From Bacteroidales bacterium (lineage in GTDB: Bacteria > Bacteroidota > Bacteroidia > Bacteroidales > UBA932), in the NCBI GenBank assembly GCA_024694675.1, contig JAILJO010000019.1, forward strand, positions 1-34,700: 34,700 bases of DNA, given 5' to 3'. The translations under genes were made by a program, and so were the position numbers. The notes beneath the pieces were generated by a model, which had not been told where the DNA came from, made no database searches, and saw only the letters and a program-made list of their open reading frames with translations. Below are positions 14,942 to 22,114 of the stretch, piece by piece. The first letter of the stretch is position 1. Each line of letters opens with the position of its first letter.

Positions 14942-15873
14942 AACGATTTCTACTACCCGCTTTCTGCGCAGTCATGCTCCTTACGGGTTGTGGCGGTATG
15001 AAACTTACGAAAACAATGATGAAAGTCATTCTCAAGGGCAGCATGAAGATACCTGAGAATACTGTGGCACAGGACTATGATGGAAAGATTGATGTCCCAT
15101 ATGTTGACAAAGCCTCTCCTTCCCAGATGCTTGATATCTTCTACGCACCTGACGATGTCCGCAAGGATGCGGTCCTGGTGGACTTTCACGGAGGATTCTA
15201 CGTGGCCGGGCAGAAAGAAGGCAACCGAGCCTTCGCGTCTGCTTTCCTGAAAGAAGGCTTCGACGTTGTTTTAGTGAGCTATAGGCTCAATGAGGGCAAA
15301 TTGGACGTCTCCGACGAGCTGGCGGACTGCGCAGCGGCCGCGGATTATGTTACACTTCATGCAGAAGAACTGGGCCTTAACAAGGACCACATGTTTGTAA
15401 CTGGAGACTCTGCCGGTGGTCATCTAGCATTATATATAGCGGAAGGAGCCCAAGACCACTCTCTTCCAGTCCATCCGGAACATTTCATGCCTCTGGGAGC
15501 GATGCTCAATTGCCCCGCATACGACTTTGCAGCATATTCCGATGCAGAAATGTACGCTGAAAGCTTCAAGGAATGGTTCCTAGGGCCCAAGTATAAGGAT
15601 AAAGAATGGATGAAATCAATGTCCCCAAGGACGCACCTTGGCAGCTACAACGGTCCTCTATTCGTATCCACATGCACAAATGACTTCATCCGCGGAGAAT
15701 CCATGAAGATTAAGGCCGACTGCGAGGCTGTCGGGCGTTCGTTGACATTCGTCGACATCGAATCCGAAGACAAGAAGGTCTCCCACGTACATAACGTCAC
15801 CTCCATAGACCTTCCGGAATCCCAACAGGTGAACGCCGCAATGGTTGACTTCATGATAAGCTGCCTCAAATGA
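14938..15873 (+). CDS. Alpha/beta-hydrolase lipoprotein (HSL-type esterase)
   Basis: The 311-residue protein has a lipoprotein signal (LTGC, Cys18). An alpha/beta-hydrolase core follows with the oxyanion HGG (84-86), the nucleophile elbow GDSAGG (Ser158), Asp249 in CTNDF, and a histidine at 283 or 285 in VSHVH. HGG plus GDSAGG is the pattern of hormone-sensitive-lipase-like esterases acting on short-chain esters or acetylated sugars. Being lipid-anchored it should work in the envelope. The start and stop both form 4-base overlaps with neighbours (DUF1295 upstream, GNAT downstream). Substrate undetermined. Confidence 0.88.
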   Translation: MKRFLLPAFCAVMLLTGCGGMKLTKTMMKVILKGSMKIPENTVAQDYDGKIDVPYVDKASPSQMLDIFYAPDDVRKDAVLVDFHGGFYVAGQKEGNRAFASAFLKEGFDVVLVSYRLNEGKLDVSDELADCAAAADYVTLHAEELGLNKDHMFVTGDSAGGHLALYIAEGAQDHSLPVHPEHFMPLGAMLNCPAYDFAAYSDAEMYAESFKEWFLGPKYKDKEWMKSMSPRTHLGSYNGPLFVSTCTNDFIRGESMKIKADCEAVGRSLTFVDIESEDKKVSHVHNVTSIDLPESQQVNAAMVDFMISCLK

Positions 15874-16346
15874 CAAGTTATATTATACGACCTGCGGAGT
15901 CTCGCGATCTGGAGGCTGTTAACGGCCTCCTCCGTCAAGTGCTGGCGGTGCATCATCAGGGAAGGCCGGACCTTTTCCGGCCGGAGGGAAAGAAGTATAC
16001 GGACGACGAGCTCATTTCAATCTTTGCCAATCCTGACACTCCGGTGTTCGTATATGACAAGGACGGAGCAGTTCTAGGGTACGTTTTCTGCGACCTTCAG
16101 CATCCTTCAAGTGGAGCATTAGAGCCAATAAAGACCCTATACGTGGACGATCTATGTGTCAATGAAAAAGCACGCGGAGAAGGCATCGGAAGGTCTCTGT
16201 TCAACTACGTCAAAGAATTCGCCCGCGAGAACGGTTGCCATAACATAACCCTGCACGTCTGGGAATGCAACCCCGGCGCCAAAGCCTTTTATGAGTCCCT
16301 GGGCCTCAAGCCACAATATACGTCAATGGAACTGATTTACGACTGA
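15870..16346 (+). CDS. GNAT-family N-acetyltransferase
   Basis: The 158-residue cytoplasmic protein has the GNAT order of strands and the acetyl-CoA-binding motif ARGEGIGRSL (101-110, pattern R-x-x-G-x-G). It is followed by the helix NYVKEFA and the late strand ITLHVWECNPGAKAFYESLG, typical of RimI-like enzymes acting on amines. The substrate cannot be told. It overlaps the esterase stop by 4 bases and is separated from the S41 peptidase by 13 bases. Confidence 0.9.
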   Translation: MTSYIIRPAESRDLEAVNGLLRQVLAVHHQGRPDLFRPEGKKYTDDELISIFANPDTPVFVYDKDGAVLGYVFCDLQHPSSGALEPIKTLYVDDLCVNEKARGEGIGRSLFNYVKEFARENGCHNITLHVWECNPGAKAFYESLGLKPQYTSMELIYD

Positions 16347-16359
16347 AAACAGGCACGAT

Positions 16360-17247
16360 ATGAAAATAAAAGAGATGCGTATCACTTGTTCAACAATACT
16401 TCTGTTGTTGTTATTCACTGGTTGCGTTGACGGCAACAAGGCTTACGTACGTAAGGCGGTGAGCATCATGGATAAGCAAGGCATCTTTGCAACCGGTCCC
16501 GAATGGGACAATGCCAAGCATGAAGTCCTGGCTGCAATGCCGGCAAACCTTGATGAAGCAAGGGATATAGTCCGAAATGCAGGCAAGGTTGCCGGAGGAA
16601 AGCACACATTCCTGAAAACTGAGTCTGAGGTTACTGAGGATGCCACTTCCACTGACTGGGAGATGCCTTCCGTCTCTGTTGATGAGTATGGAATAGCCGT
16701 TATTAAGCTTCCTCCATTCTCCGGTAACCGTGACGAAGGAATAAAGTACGCTAAAACAGTACTGGATGCCGTTCCGGACAATATCAAAGGCGTAGTCATA
16801 GACCTTGTGGACAACCGCGGAGGCAACATGTACCCTATGATTGCAGCCGTACACAGATTCATAGATGACGATGACATTCTCCGCTTTCGTACCCGTAAGC
16901 GCACGCAGTGGATACTGTTGTCGTACGTTGTTCAAGGCACCGGCGTAGAGCATATGAGCCGCATCGAATGCCCTGTGGCCATCCTCACCAATGAATGGAC
17001 GGCCAGTTCCGGCGAGGCCACACTCCTTTGCTTCCGCGGCCTGGATTACGTCCGTGTCTTCGGTTCCCCTACTGCCGGGTACGCATCTGCCAACCAGCCT
17101 TTCCCCCTCCCCGGCGGAGACCAGCTGATCCTTACCACAGGATGCGACGTAGCCCGTACCGGAGAGGTCTTCTGTGACGATCCCATCGACCCTGATGTCC
17201 TTACCGACACTCCGCTGGAAGATGCACTACTGTGGATTAATAAATGA
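16360..17247 (+). CDS. S41-family peptidase-like lipoprotein
   Basis: The 295-residue protein starts with a lipoprotein signal (FTGC, Cys22). It contains the S41 core: GVVIDLVDNRGG (144-155), the nucleophile region LTNEWTASSGEA (209-220; Ser216 or Ser217) and GSPTAGYASANQ (235-246). No PDZ domain is visible. The lysine found in the GxPTFGKG motif of CtpA/Tsp enzymes is not present (Tyr241 instead), so any activity would follow the tricorn/IRBP-like arrangement rather than the Ser-Lys dyad. Role is probably turnover of envelope proteins or peptides, by inference. An alternative in-frame start at codon 6 (MRIT) would shorten the signal peptide. Confidence 0.8.
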   Translation: MKIKEMRITCSTILLLLLFTGCVDGNKAYVRKAVSIMDKQGIFATGPEWDNAKHEVLAAMPANLDEARDIVRNAGKVAGGKHTFLKTESEVTEDATSTDWEMPSVSVDEYGIAVIKLPPFSGNRDEGIKYAKTVLDAVPDNIKGVVIDLVDNRGGNMYPMIAAVHRFIDDDDILRFRTRKRTQWILLSYVVQGTGVEHMSRIECPVAILTNEWTASSGEATLLCFRGLDYVRVFGSPTAGYASANQPFPLPGGDQLILTTGCDVARTGEVFCDDPIDPDVLTDTPLEDALLWINK

Positions 17248-17296
17248 TTCTTGGTGTTCCCGCCGCTTTGGTTGAAGGACTAATAGCAATTGCTTT

Positions 17297-17548
17297 ATGA
17301 GAAAGATTATTACCATATTGCTTCTCCTTATGAGTTTCACTGCCATGAGCGCCCAGACCATTAAGGACTCGGGTTACAGGGCCGTCGCTTACATCAAGTC
17401 GGACGGTACCATTCAGGATTCGAACTATAGGACCATTGGATACATCAAGAGTGACGGGAGGGTGCAGGATGCCTCATATAGAACCATAGGCTACGCTAAT
17501 GGAATCCCACTTAGGTGGGCTGCTTTCTTTTTCTTCTTCCGACAATAG
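17297..17548 (+). CDS. Small secreted repeat protein (beta-flower type)
   Basis: The 83-residue protein has a signal peptide with likely cleavage after AMSA (residue 19). Three tandem units with a 17-residue period follow: TIKDSGYRAVAYIKSDG (21-37), TIQDSNYRTIGYIKSDG (38-54) and RVQDASYRTIGY (55-66). It ends with an aromatic tail (WAAFFFFF). Units of this kind are common in Bacteroidota and I believe they are annotated as 5-fold beta-flower proteins; with only three units here the fold may need oligomerisation. No function is known. The gene lies 49 bases after the S41 peptidase and 6 before the acyltransferase. Confidence 0.75.
   Translation: MRKIITILLLLMSFTAMSAQTIKDSGYRAVAYIKSDGTIQDSNYRTIGYIKSDGRVQDASYRTIGYANGIPLRWAAFFFFFRQ
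17357..17500 (+). repeat. 51-bp tandem repeat inside the beta-flower gene
   Basis: Units begin at 17357, 17408 and 17459, a period of 51 bases corresponding to 17 codons. The DNA of units 2 and 3 is diverged at third positions, so the copies are old or selected at protein level. Confidence 0.7.
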
Positions 17549-17554
17549 ATTCTT

Positions 17555-18823
17555 ATGAAGATAAAAGTCCTCAATAAGACATATGATGAGGTGATGGGAC
17601 TGCCACGGGTACTTCATAAGTATCCAGGGAGGCCTTCATTCCTCCTTCATACCGCCATGAGAGCAGGCTCTACCGTGGACCTCAAAGCGGTAGGATTTAC
17701 TTACGAATCCATTGGCTTAAAAAGGGCCGGTAAGGGCCCCTGGTTTGTGTTGATGAACCACTGCAGCTTCCTGGATTTCGAGATTCTTTCAAGGATTCTT
17801 TACCCCAAGCCCTACCATATCGTGGCCACATCTGACGGGTTCGTCGGCAAGGAATGGCTAATGAGGTCCCTGGGGTGCATTCCGACGCAGAAGTTCGTCA
17901 GAGACGCGATCCTCATCAAGGATATGAATTACGCCTTGAATACCCGACATGAGACCGTCGTCCTCTATCCGGAGGCAAGTTACTCCTTCGACGGCACTAC
18001 CACTCCCCTTCCGGAACGGCTGAGCCGCCTGTTCAAGACCCTGAAGGTTCCTGTTGTAATGATTACGACTTATGGGTCGTTCACAAGGGATCCCCTATAC
18101 AACAACCTCCAGAAGAGGAAAGTTAAGGTGAGTGCTAAAGTGGAGTGCCTTTTCACACCTGAGGAAATAGCTGACTCTGCTGTTGAAGACATGGACGCCA
18201 GGCTCAAGGATGCCTTCTCCCTTGATTATTTCCGCTGGCAGAAAGAAAACGAGGTCCGAATTAACGAGCCCTTCCGCGCTGACAGCCTTAACCGTGTACT
18301 CTACCGCTGCCCTGCGTGTTATGCTGAAGGCGAAACAGATGGAAAAGGCGATACGATTACCTGCCATCATTGCGGTAAGACTTACACCATGGACGAATTC
18401 GGCACAATTAGCTCTTCTGACGGCGTGACGGAATTCCCTCATATACCAGACTGGTACGCATGGGAGCGTGAATGCGTAAAGAAAGATATTCAGGATGGCC
18501 GATACGCCCTCGACCTTGACGTCGACATCTGTATGATGGTGGACTTCAAAGCCATCTACAGGGTTGGCACCGGAACGCTTCACCATGATATCAACGGCTT
18601 TGTCCTGGAAGGATGTGATGGCAGGCTTCATTATGAACGCGGCCCTCTGGAAAGCTATAGCGTTTACTCGGACTTCTTCTGGTACGAACTCGGAGATGTT
18701 GTCTGCATTGGTGACCGGGACAAACTCTTCTACTGCTTTCCCAGGCAGAAGGATGTTGTGGCAAAGGTCAGGCTCGCCACTGAAGAGATATACAAAATAA
18801 AGCAAGGCAGCAGGAGACTCTAA
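17555..18823 (+). CDS. PlsC-like acyltransferase fused to a zinc ribbon and a C-terminal domain
   Basis: Residues about 45-210 form a lysophospholipid-acyltransferase-like domain with the HX4D motif NHCSFLD (His69, Asp74) and a YPEAS block (139-143) in place of the usual PEGT(R/S). Then follows a four-cysteine zinc ribbon, CPAC (252-255) and CHHC (270-273), and a C-terminal region of about 140 residues rich in beta strands that I cannot identify. The combination of acyltransferase and zinc ribbon in one 422-residue chain is unusual. No signal peptide, so it should act at the inner face of the membrane. Substrate unknown; 6 bases separate it from the repeat protein. Confidence 0.75.
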   Translation: MKIKVLNKTYDEVMGLPRVLHKYPGRPSFLLHTAMRAGSTVDLKAVGFTYESIGLKRAGKGPWFVLMNHCSFLDFEILSRILYPKPYHIVATSDGFVGKEWLMRSLGCIPTQKFVRDAILIKDMNYALNTRHETVVLYPEASYSFDGTTTPLPERLSRLFKTLKVPVVMITTYGSFTRDPLYNNLQKRKVKVSAKVECLFTPEEIADSAVEDMDARLKDAFSLDYFRWQKENEVRINEPFRADSLNRVLYRCPACYAEGETDGKGDTITCHHCGKTYTMDEFGTISSSDGVTEFPHIPDWYAWERECVKKDIQDGRYALDLDVDICMMVDFKAIYRVGTGTLHHDINGFVLEGCDGRLHYERGPLESYSVYSDFFWYELGDVVCIGDRDKLFYCFPRQKDVVAKVRLATEEIYKIKQGSRRL

Positions 18824-18834
18824 TTTGGATTGTT

Positions 18835-19182
18835 ATGAAAAGAGATTACTTTGAAGGCGCCAACGTCGCAGTTACCATTTGTGCAAAGGATGGCACCATA
18901 CTGGACATGAATGCCAAATCCAAGCGTACGTTCCTTAAGCCCGGAGAGCCGGAAATCATCGGCCAGAACGTGCTGGATTGCCATCCGGAGCCTGCACGTT
19001 CCCAACTGGCTGATATGCTCGCAAGCCCTCGCACAAACGTATATACTGTTGAAAAAGAAGGCGTAAAGAAACTCATCTTCCAAACACCTTGGTACAATGG
19101 TTCAGAATACGCCGGCTTCATGGAACTCTCCATGGTCCTTCCGGAAGTTGTTCCCAACCGTATCCGCAAACCCAAAGAATGA
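18835..19182 (+). CDS. Stand-alone PAS domain protein
   Basis: The 115-residue protein is one PAS sensory domain. VAVTICAKDGTILDMNAKSK (12-31) is the typical first strands with DGxILxxN. VLDCHPEPAR (46-55) matches the LDCHP motif seen in the PAS domain of DUF438-type and related proteins, and the core finishes with FMELSMVLPE. No output domain is attached, so it may bind a ligand or a partner protein. It lies 11 bases after the acyltransferase and 3 before the PD-(D/E)XK-like gene, suggesting co-expression. Ligand unknown. Confidence 0.8.
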   Translation: MKRDYFEGANVAVTICAKDGTILDMNAKSKRTFLKPGEPEIIGQNVLDCHPEPARSQLADMLASPRTNVYTVEKEGVKKLIFQTPWYNGSEYAGFMELSMVLPEVVPNRIRKPKE

Positions 19183-19185
19183 CCA

Positions 19186-19863
19186 ATGGCTAACCCACGC
19201 CCCTTCGGAACCTGTTTCTTCGAGCAGTACGCTCAAATAACCCTTGCCTCCATCCTGGGAAGCGAGTTCGAGTGCCTTGTGAACCGTGACCGGCCGGACC
19301 TGCAGACTCCGGACGACAAGAGCATCGGCATTGAGGTCACGCGTGCCATGGAAGAGAGCAAAAAGGCAGAGGAAGAGCTTCTTAAGGACGTTGCCGGAGT
19401 CACCCCGACACCTCAGGACGATGAATGGAGCCAGATTCTTGAATACGGTTACGCCTATGGTCTTGAAAAAGGCAAGTATATAGGCATGAAGGAGTTCTCC
19501 TACTGGTCCATGGCACTCCCCCTCAGACGCATCCTCGAAAGCAAGGTTTCCAAAGTGGGCAACGGCTTCTATGGCAGATTCGACATAATGGGCCTTTTCG
19601 TCTTTTCCAGGGAGGATCTCAAAGAAGCTGAAGCCATTAAGGCAATGAACTACACCCTCCAGCTCCAGAAATACCTCGACATCCGTTACAACAGACTCTA
19701 CCTTGCCGATGTAGGTGATCTCTACGTCTGCAACCTTGACGACGGCCTCAAAGAGAGTTCCCGCCTGGTCCGCTACGCCATAACCCAGGAGCAGCGCCAA
19801 TCCTTCTACCACCAAGCCGTACTCCGGCAGATTGAATCCGATTATTCAAGAATAAGACAATAA
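19186..19863 (+). CDS. Unrecognised protein with a PD-(D/E)XK-like motif
   Basis: The 225-residue protein has no signal peptide. Near the N-terminus it has NRDRPDLQ, then nine residues later GIEVTRA, giving Asp38...Glu50-x-Thr52. This resembles the PD-(D/E)XK nuclease core, which often has D...ExK, with Thr in place of Lys here. The order FEQYAQITLASILG before it would be helix 1 of that fold. The remainder is helical with no further motif I recognise. It could be a nuclease, an inactive relative, or unrelated. It is the last gene of the plus-strand run, paired with the PAS protein, and is followed by a repeat-rich spacer and a tRNA gene. Confidence 0.55.
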   Translation: MANPRPFGTCFFEQYAQITLASILGSEFECLVNRDRPDLQTPDDKSIGIEVTRAMEESKKAEEELLKDVAGVTPTPQDDEWSQILEYGYAYGLEKGKYIGMKEFSYWSMALPLRRILESKVSKVGNGFYGRFDIMGLFVFSREDLKEAEAIKAMNYTLQLQKYLDIRYNRLYLADVGDLYVCNLDDGLKESSRLVRYAITQEQRQSFYHQAVLRQIESDYSRIRQ

Positions 19864-19988
19864 TGGCGTAGGTCCGGAAGTAATGGGTGGACCTACGTCA
19901 CTATACGCCCTGTAAGGCCGATTCCTGACATACGTCACCCCACAAAAAGGTGGCGTACGTCACCTCTGACAAGAGGGACCTACGCCAC
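19864..19988. repeat. Cluster of inverted and periodic repeats between the PD-(D/E)XK-like gene and tRNA-Arg
   Basis: TGGCGTAGGTCC (19864-19875) and GGACCTACGCCA (19976-19987) form a perfect 12-bp inverted repeat spanning the spacer. Inside are TACGTCAC at 19894, 19931 and 19956 and TACGCCAC at 19981; the last three are exactly 25 bases apart. GGTGGCGTACGTCACC (19949-19964) is nearly palindromic. CCTCT/AGAGG (19963-19976) makes a small hairpin with a GACA loop. Transcription from both sides ends here, so part may serve as terminator, but there is no T-run. Possible interspersed repeat element. Confidence 0.6.
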
Positions 19989-19995
19989 AATTTCG

Positions 19996-20067
19996 TACCT
20001 CCGCTCGGAATCGAACCGGGACCAACGGAACCGGAATCCGTTATTCTATCCTTTAAACTACGGAGGC
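19996..20067 (-). tRNA. tRNA-Arg (anticodon CCG)
   Basis: Read on the minus strand the 72-nt sequence folds as a cloverleaf. The acceptor GCCTCCG pairs with CGGAGGT (one G-T), and the D-arm contains AGTTTAAAGGATAGAAT. The anticodon stem is ACGGA/TCCGT with loop TTCCGGT (anticodon CCG), and the T-arm has GTTCGATTC with one C-A mismatch in its stem. Discriminator base is A; CCA is not encoded. It would read CGG codons. A -7 box lies upstream at 20084-20091. Confidence 0.92.
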
Positions 20068-20083
20068 GTCCGTGTAGGGATTG

Positions 20084-20091
20084 CAAAGATA
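20084..20091 (-). promoter_or_regulatory. -7 box for tRNA-Arg
   Basis: The minus strand reads TATCTTTG, matching TAnnTTTG, 16 bases before the tRNA 5' end. It faces away from the anmK promoter, whose imperfect box (TAATTTTA, 20104-20111) lies 4 bases before the anmK ATG. Confidence 0.5.
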
Positions 20092-20115
20092 GTACTTTTT
20101 TCGTAATTTTACCAC

Positions 20116-21174
20116 ATGAAAGATACCTGGAAAAGTATTGGATTAATGTCCGGAACTTCGGCCGACGGACTGGATGTGTGCTGCGCTACATTTACCCGTG
20201 AAAACGGCAAATGGAGCTATTCTATTGACTGTGCAAAGGGCTACAGCTATACTCCCGGGCTCAAGGACATTCTCATGAACAGAGTGCAGAAGATGTCTGC
20301 TCTGGAGTTTATAACATTCCATAGCCGGTACGGCCATTTCCTGGGGCAGAAAGTGAATGAATTCATAAAGGAATTCCACGTAAAACCGGACCTCATTGCA
20401 TCCCACGGCAGCACGGTTTTCCATGAGCCTTCCAAAGGTGTCATGTTCCAGATTGGGGACGGAGCGGCAATTGCTGCGGAAACTGGCATTCAGACAGTGT
20501 CGGATTTCCGTCGGCTGGACATAATGCTTGGCGGACAGGGCGCTCCCCTTGTGCCTGTTGGAGACAGGACACTGTTTGGCGCATATGACTACTGTCTGAA
20601 CATAGGTGGCTTTTCCAACATTTCGTATGACGATGGCCCCAGACGCATTGCCTTCGACATCTCCCCCGTAAACTATGTTATAAACCGGTATTGCCGTACG
20701 ATTGGCCTGGAGATGGACAGAGACGGGGATATTGCCTCCCGCGGAAAGGTGGACAAAGACCTCCTGGACAAACTGAATGCCCTTAAGTACTATTCCCAGA
20801 AGCCGCCCAAGTCCCTCGCACGTGAATGGGTGGAAAAGAACGTCTTCCCTCTCATAGACAGCTACAACCTGACAATAGAAGATACGCTTCGCACATACTA
20901 TGAGCATTGTGCCATGCAGCTTGCCAAAGTGACAGATAACGGAAAGAGCATCCTTGTCACCGGCGGAGGAGCCTGGAACAAGTTCCTGATCAGCCGTATG
21001 GAAGCGCTCTCCGGATGTGCTCTCACCATTCCTGAACCGGAGGTCGTAGACTACAAGGAAGCGCTCATTTTCGCATTTTTGGGAGTCCTTTACATGACCG
21101 ATACTCCGTCGTGTCTCTCATCGGTTACTGGAGCCTCGAAAGATAACATAGGAGGTATGCTTTTCAAGGCTTGA
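20116..21174 (+). CDS. anmK: Anhydro-N-acetylmuramic acid kinase
   Basis: The 352-residue protein begins with GLMSGTSADGLD (9-20), the nucleotide-binding signature of AnmK. It also has the later motifs GDGAAIAAETGI, FRRLDIMLGGQGAPLVPVGD and VTGGGAWN. AnmK opens and phosphorylates 1,6-anhydro-MurNAc from peptidoglycan turnover, giving MurNAc-6-phosphate. Length is close to the usual 370. The ATG follows an imperfect -7 box by only 4 bases, so the message may be leaderless. It is followed after 33 bases by fabD, which has its own -7 box. Confidence 0.96.
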   Translation: MKDTWKSIGLMSGTSADGLDVCCATFTRENGKWSYSIDCAKGYSYTPGLKDILMNRVQKMSALEFITFHSRYGHFLGQKVNEFIKEFHVKPDLIASHGSTVFHEPSKGVMFQIGDGAAIAAETGIQTVSDFRRLDIMLGGQGAPLVPVGDRTLFGAYDYCLNIGGFSNISYDDGPRRIAFDISPVNYVINRYCRTIGLEMDRDGDIASRGKVDKDLLDKLNALKYYSQKPPKSLAREWVEKNVFPLIDSYNLTIEDTLRTYYEHCAMQLAKVTDNGKSILVTGGGAWNKFLISRMEALSGCALTIPEPEVVDYKEALIFAFLGVLYMTDTPSCLSSVTGASKDNIGGMLFKA

Positions 21175-21193
21175 TAATCTCGCGCGAAATGTG

Positions 21194-21201
21194 TATATTT
21201 G
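21194..21201 (+). promoter_or_regulatory. -7 box for fabD
   Basis: TATATTTG, an exact TAnnTTTG match, ending 6 bases before the fabD ATG at 21208. A leaderless or nearly leaderless transcript is implied. It also rules out the upstream TTG at 21199, which lies inside the box, as the start. Confidence 0.6.
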
Positions 21202-21207
21202 TGGACT

Positions 21208-22077
21208 ATGAGTAAAATCGCATTCGTATTTCCCGGACAGGGCTCACAGTTCCCAGGTATGGCAAAGGAACTGTACCCCTCACGGAAACAGTTTTTCGAG
21301 AAAGCAAACGATATCCTGGGCTTCAGGATAACCGATATAATGTTCGACGGCACGCCGGAAGACCTGAAGGCAACAAAAGTTACCCAGCCCGCCATTTTCC
21401 TGCACAGCGTGCTCCTGGCTATGGACCAGCCCAAACCGGATATGACTGCGGGCCATTCCCTTGGCGAATTCTCCGCCCTGGTTGCAGCCGGCGCCCTTTC
21501 ATTTGAAGACGGCCTCAAACTTGTCTCCAAACGCGCTATGGCCATGCAGAAGTGCTGCGAGGCCGTTCCCGGCTCCATGGCCGCCGTCATCGCCCTTCCT
21601 GACGATGTAATAGAAAAGGTATGTGCCGGTATCCCAGGCGTCGTCCCCGCCAACTTCAACTCTCCAGGCCAGGTGGTCATTTCCGGAGAGAAGGAAGCTG
21701 TTGAAAAGGCATGCGCCGCGCTCAAGGAAGCCGGTGCCAAGAGGGCTCTCCCTCTCCCCGTGAGCGGGGCCTTCCACTCCCCTCTCATGGAACCCGCACG
21801 TGCGGAACTGGCAGAAGCTATTGAGGCCACACCTTTCCACACACCGTTCTGCCCCGTTTACCAGAATGTCACGGCACTTCCCACAACAGACCCGGATATC
21901 ATCAAGGAGAATGTCCTGAAGCAGCTTACAAGTCCCGTACGCTGGACTAAGAGCGTACAGAACATGATTGCAGACGGTGCAACCAAGTTCGTTGAGATTG
22001 GGCCCGGGACGGTGCTGCAGAATCTTGTGAAGCGCATCGCCGGAGACCTCGAAATGACAATAGAAGGAATACAATAA
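21208..22077 (+). CDS. fabD: Malonyl-CoA:ACP transacylase
   Basis: The 289-residue enzyme carries all the FabD motifs: FPGQGSQFPGM (8-18, oxyanion Gln11), GHSLGE (82-87, nucleophile Ser84), the arginine of SKRA (Arg109) that binds the malonyl carboxylate, and SGAFHSPLM (His190). It transfers malonyl groups to acyl carrier protein for fatty acid synthesis. Start chosen at the ATG in MSKIAFVF, since the upstream TTG is within the promoter box. The nifJ gene follows 37 bases later on the same strand without an obvious promoter between them. Confidence 0.97.
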   Translation: MSKIAFVFPGQGSQFPGMAKELYPSRKQFFEKANDILGFRITDIMFDGTPEDLKATKVTQPAIFLHSVLLAMDQPKPDMTAGHSLGEFSALVAAGALSFEDGLKLVSKRAMAMQKCCEAVPGSMAAVIALPDDVIEKVCAGIPGVVPANFNSPGQVVISGEKEAVEKACAALKEAGAKRALPLPVSGAFHSPLMEPARAELAEAIEATPFHTPFCPVYQNVTALPTTDPDIIKENVLKQLTSPVRWTKSVQNMIADGATKFVEIGPGTVLQNLVKRIAGDLEMTIEGIQ

Positions 22078-22114
22078 CAACAAAATACTAAACACAAAAC
22101 CACATCTAAAGTTT

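Noticed and set aside
21199..21207. TTG at 21199 as start of fabD
   Set aside because: It is within the -7 box and adds residues absent from the family; MSKIAF at 21208 fits FabD.
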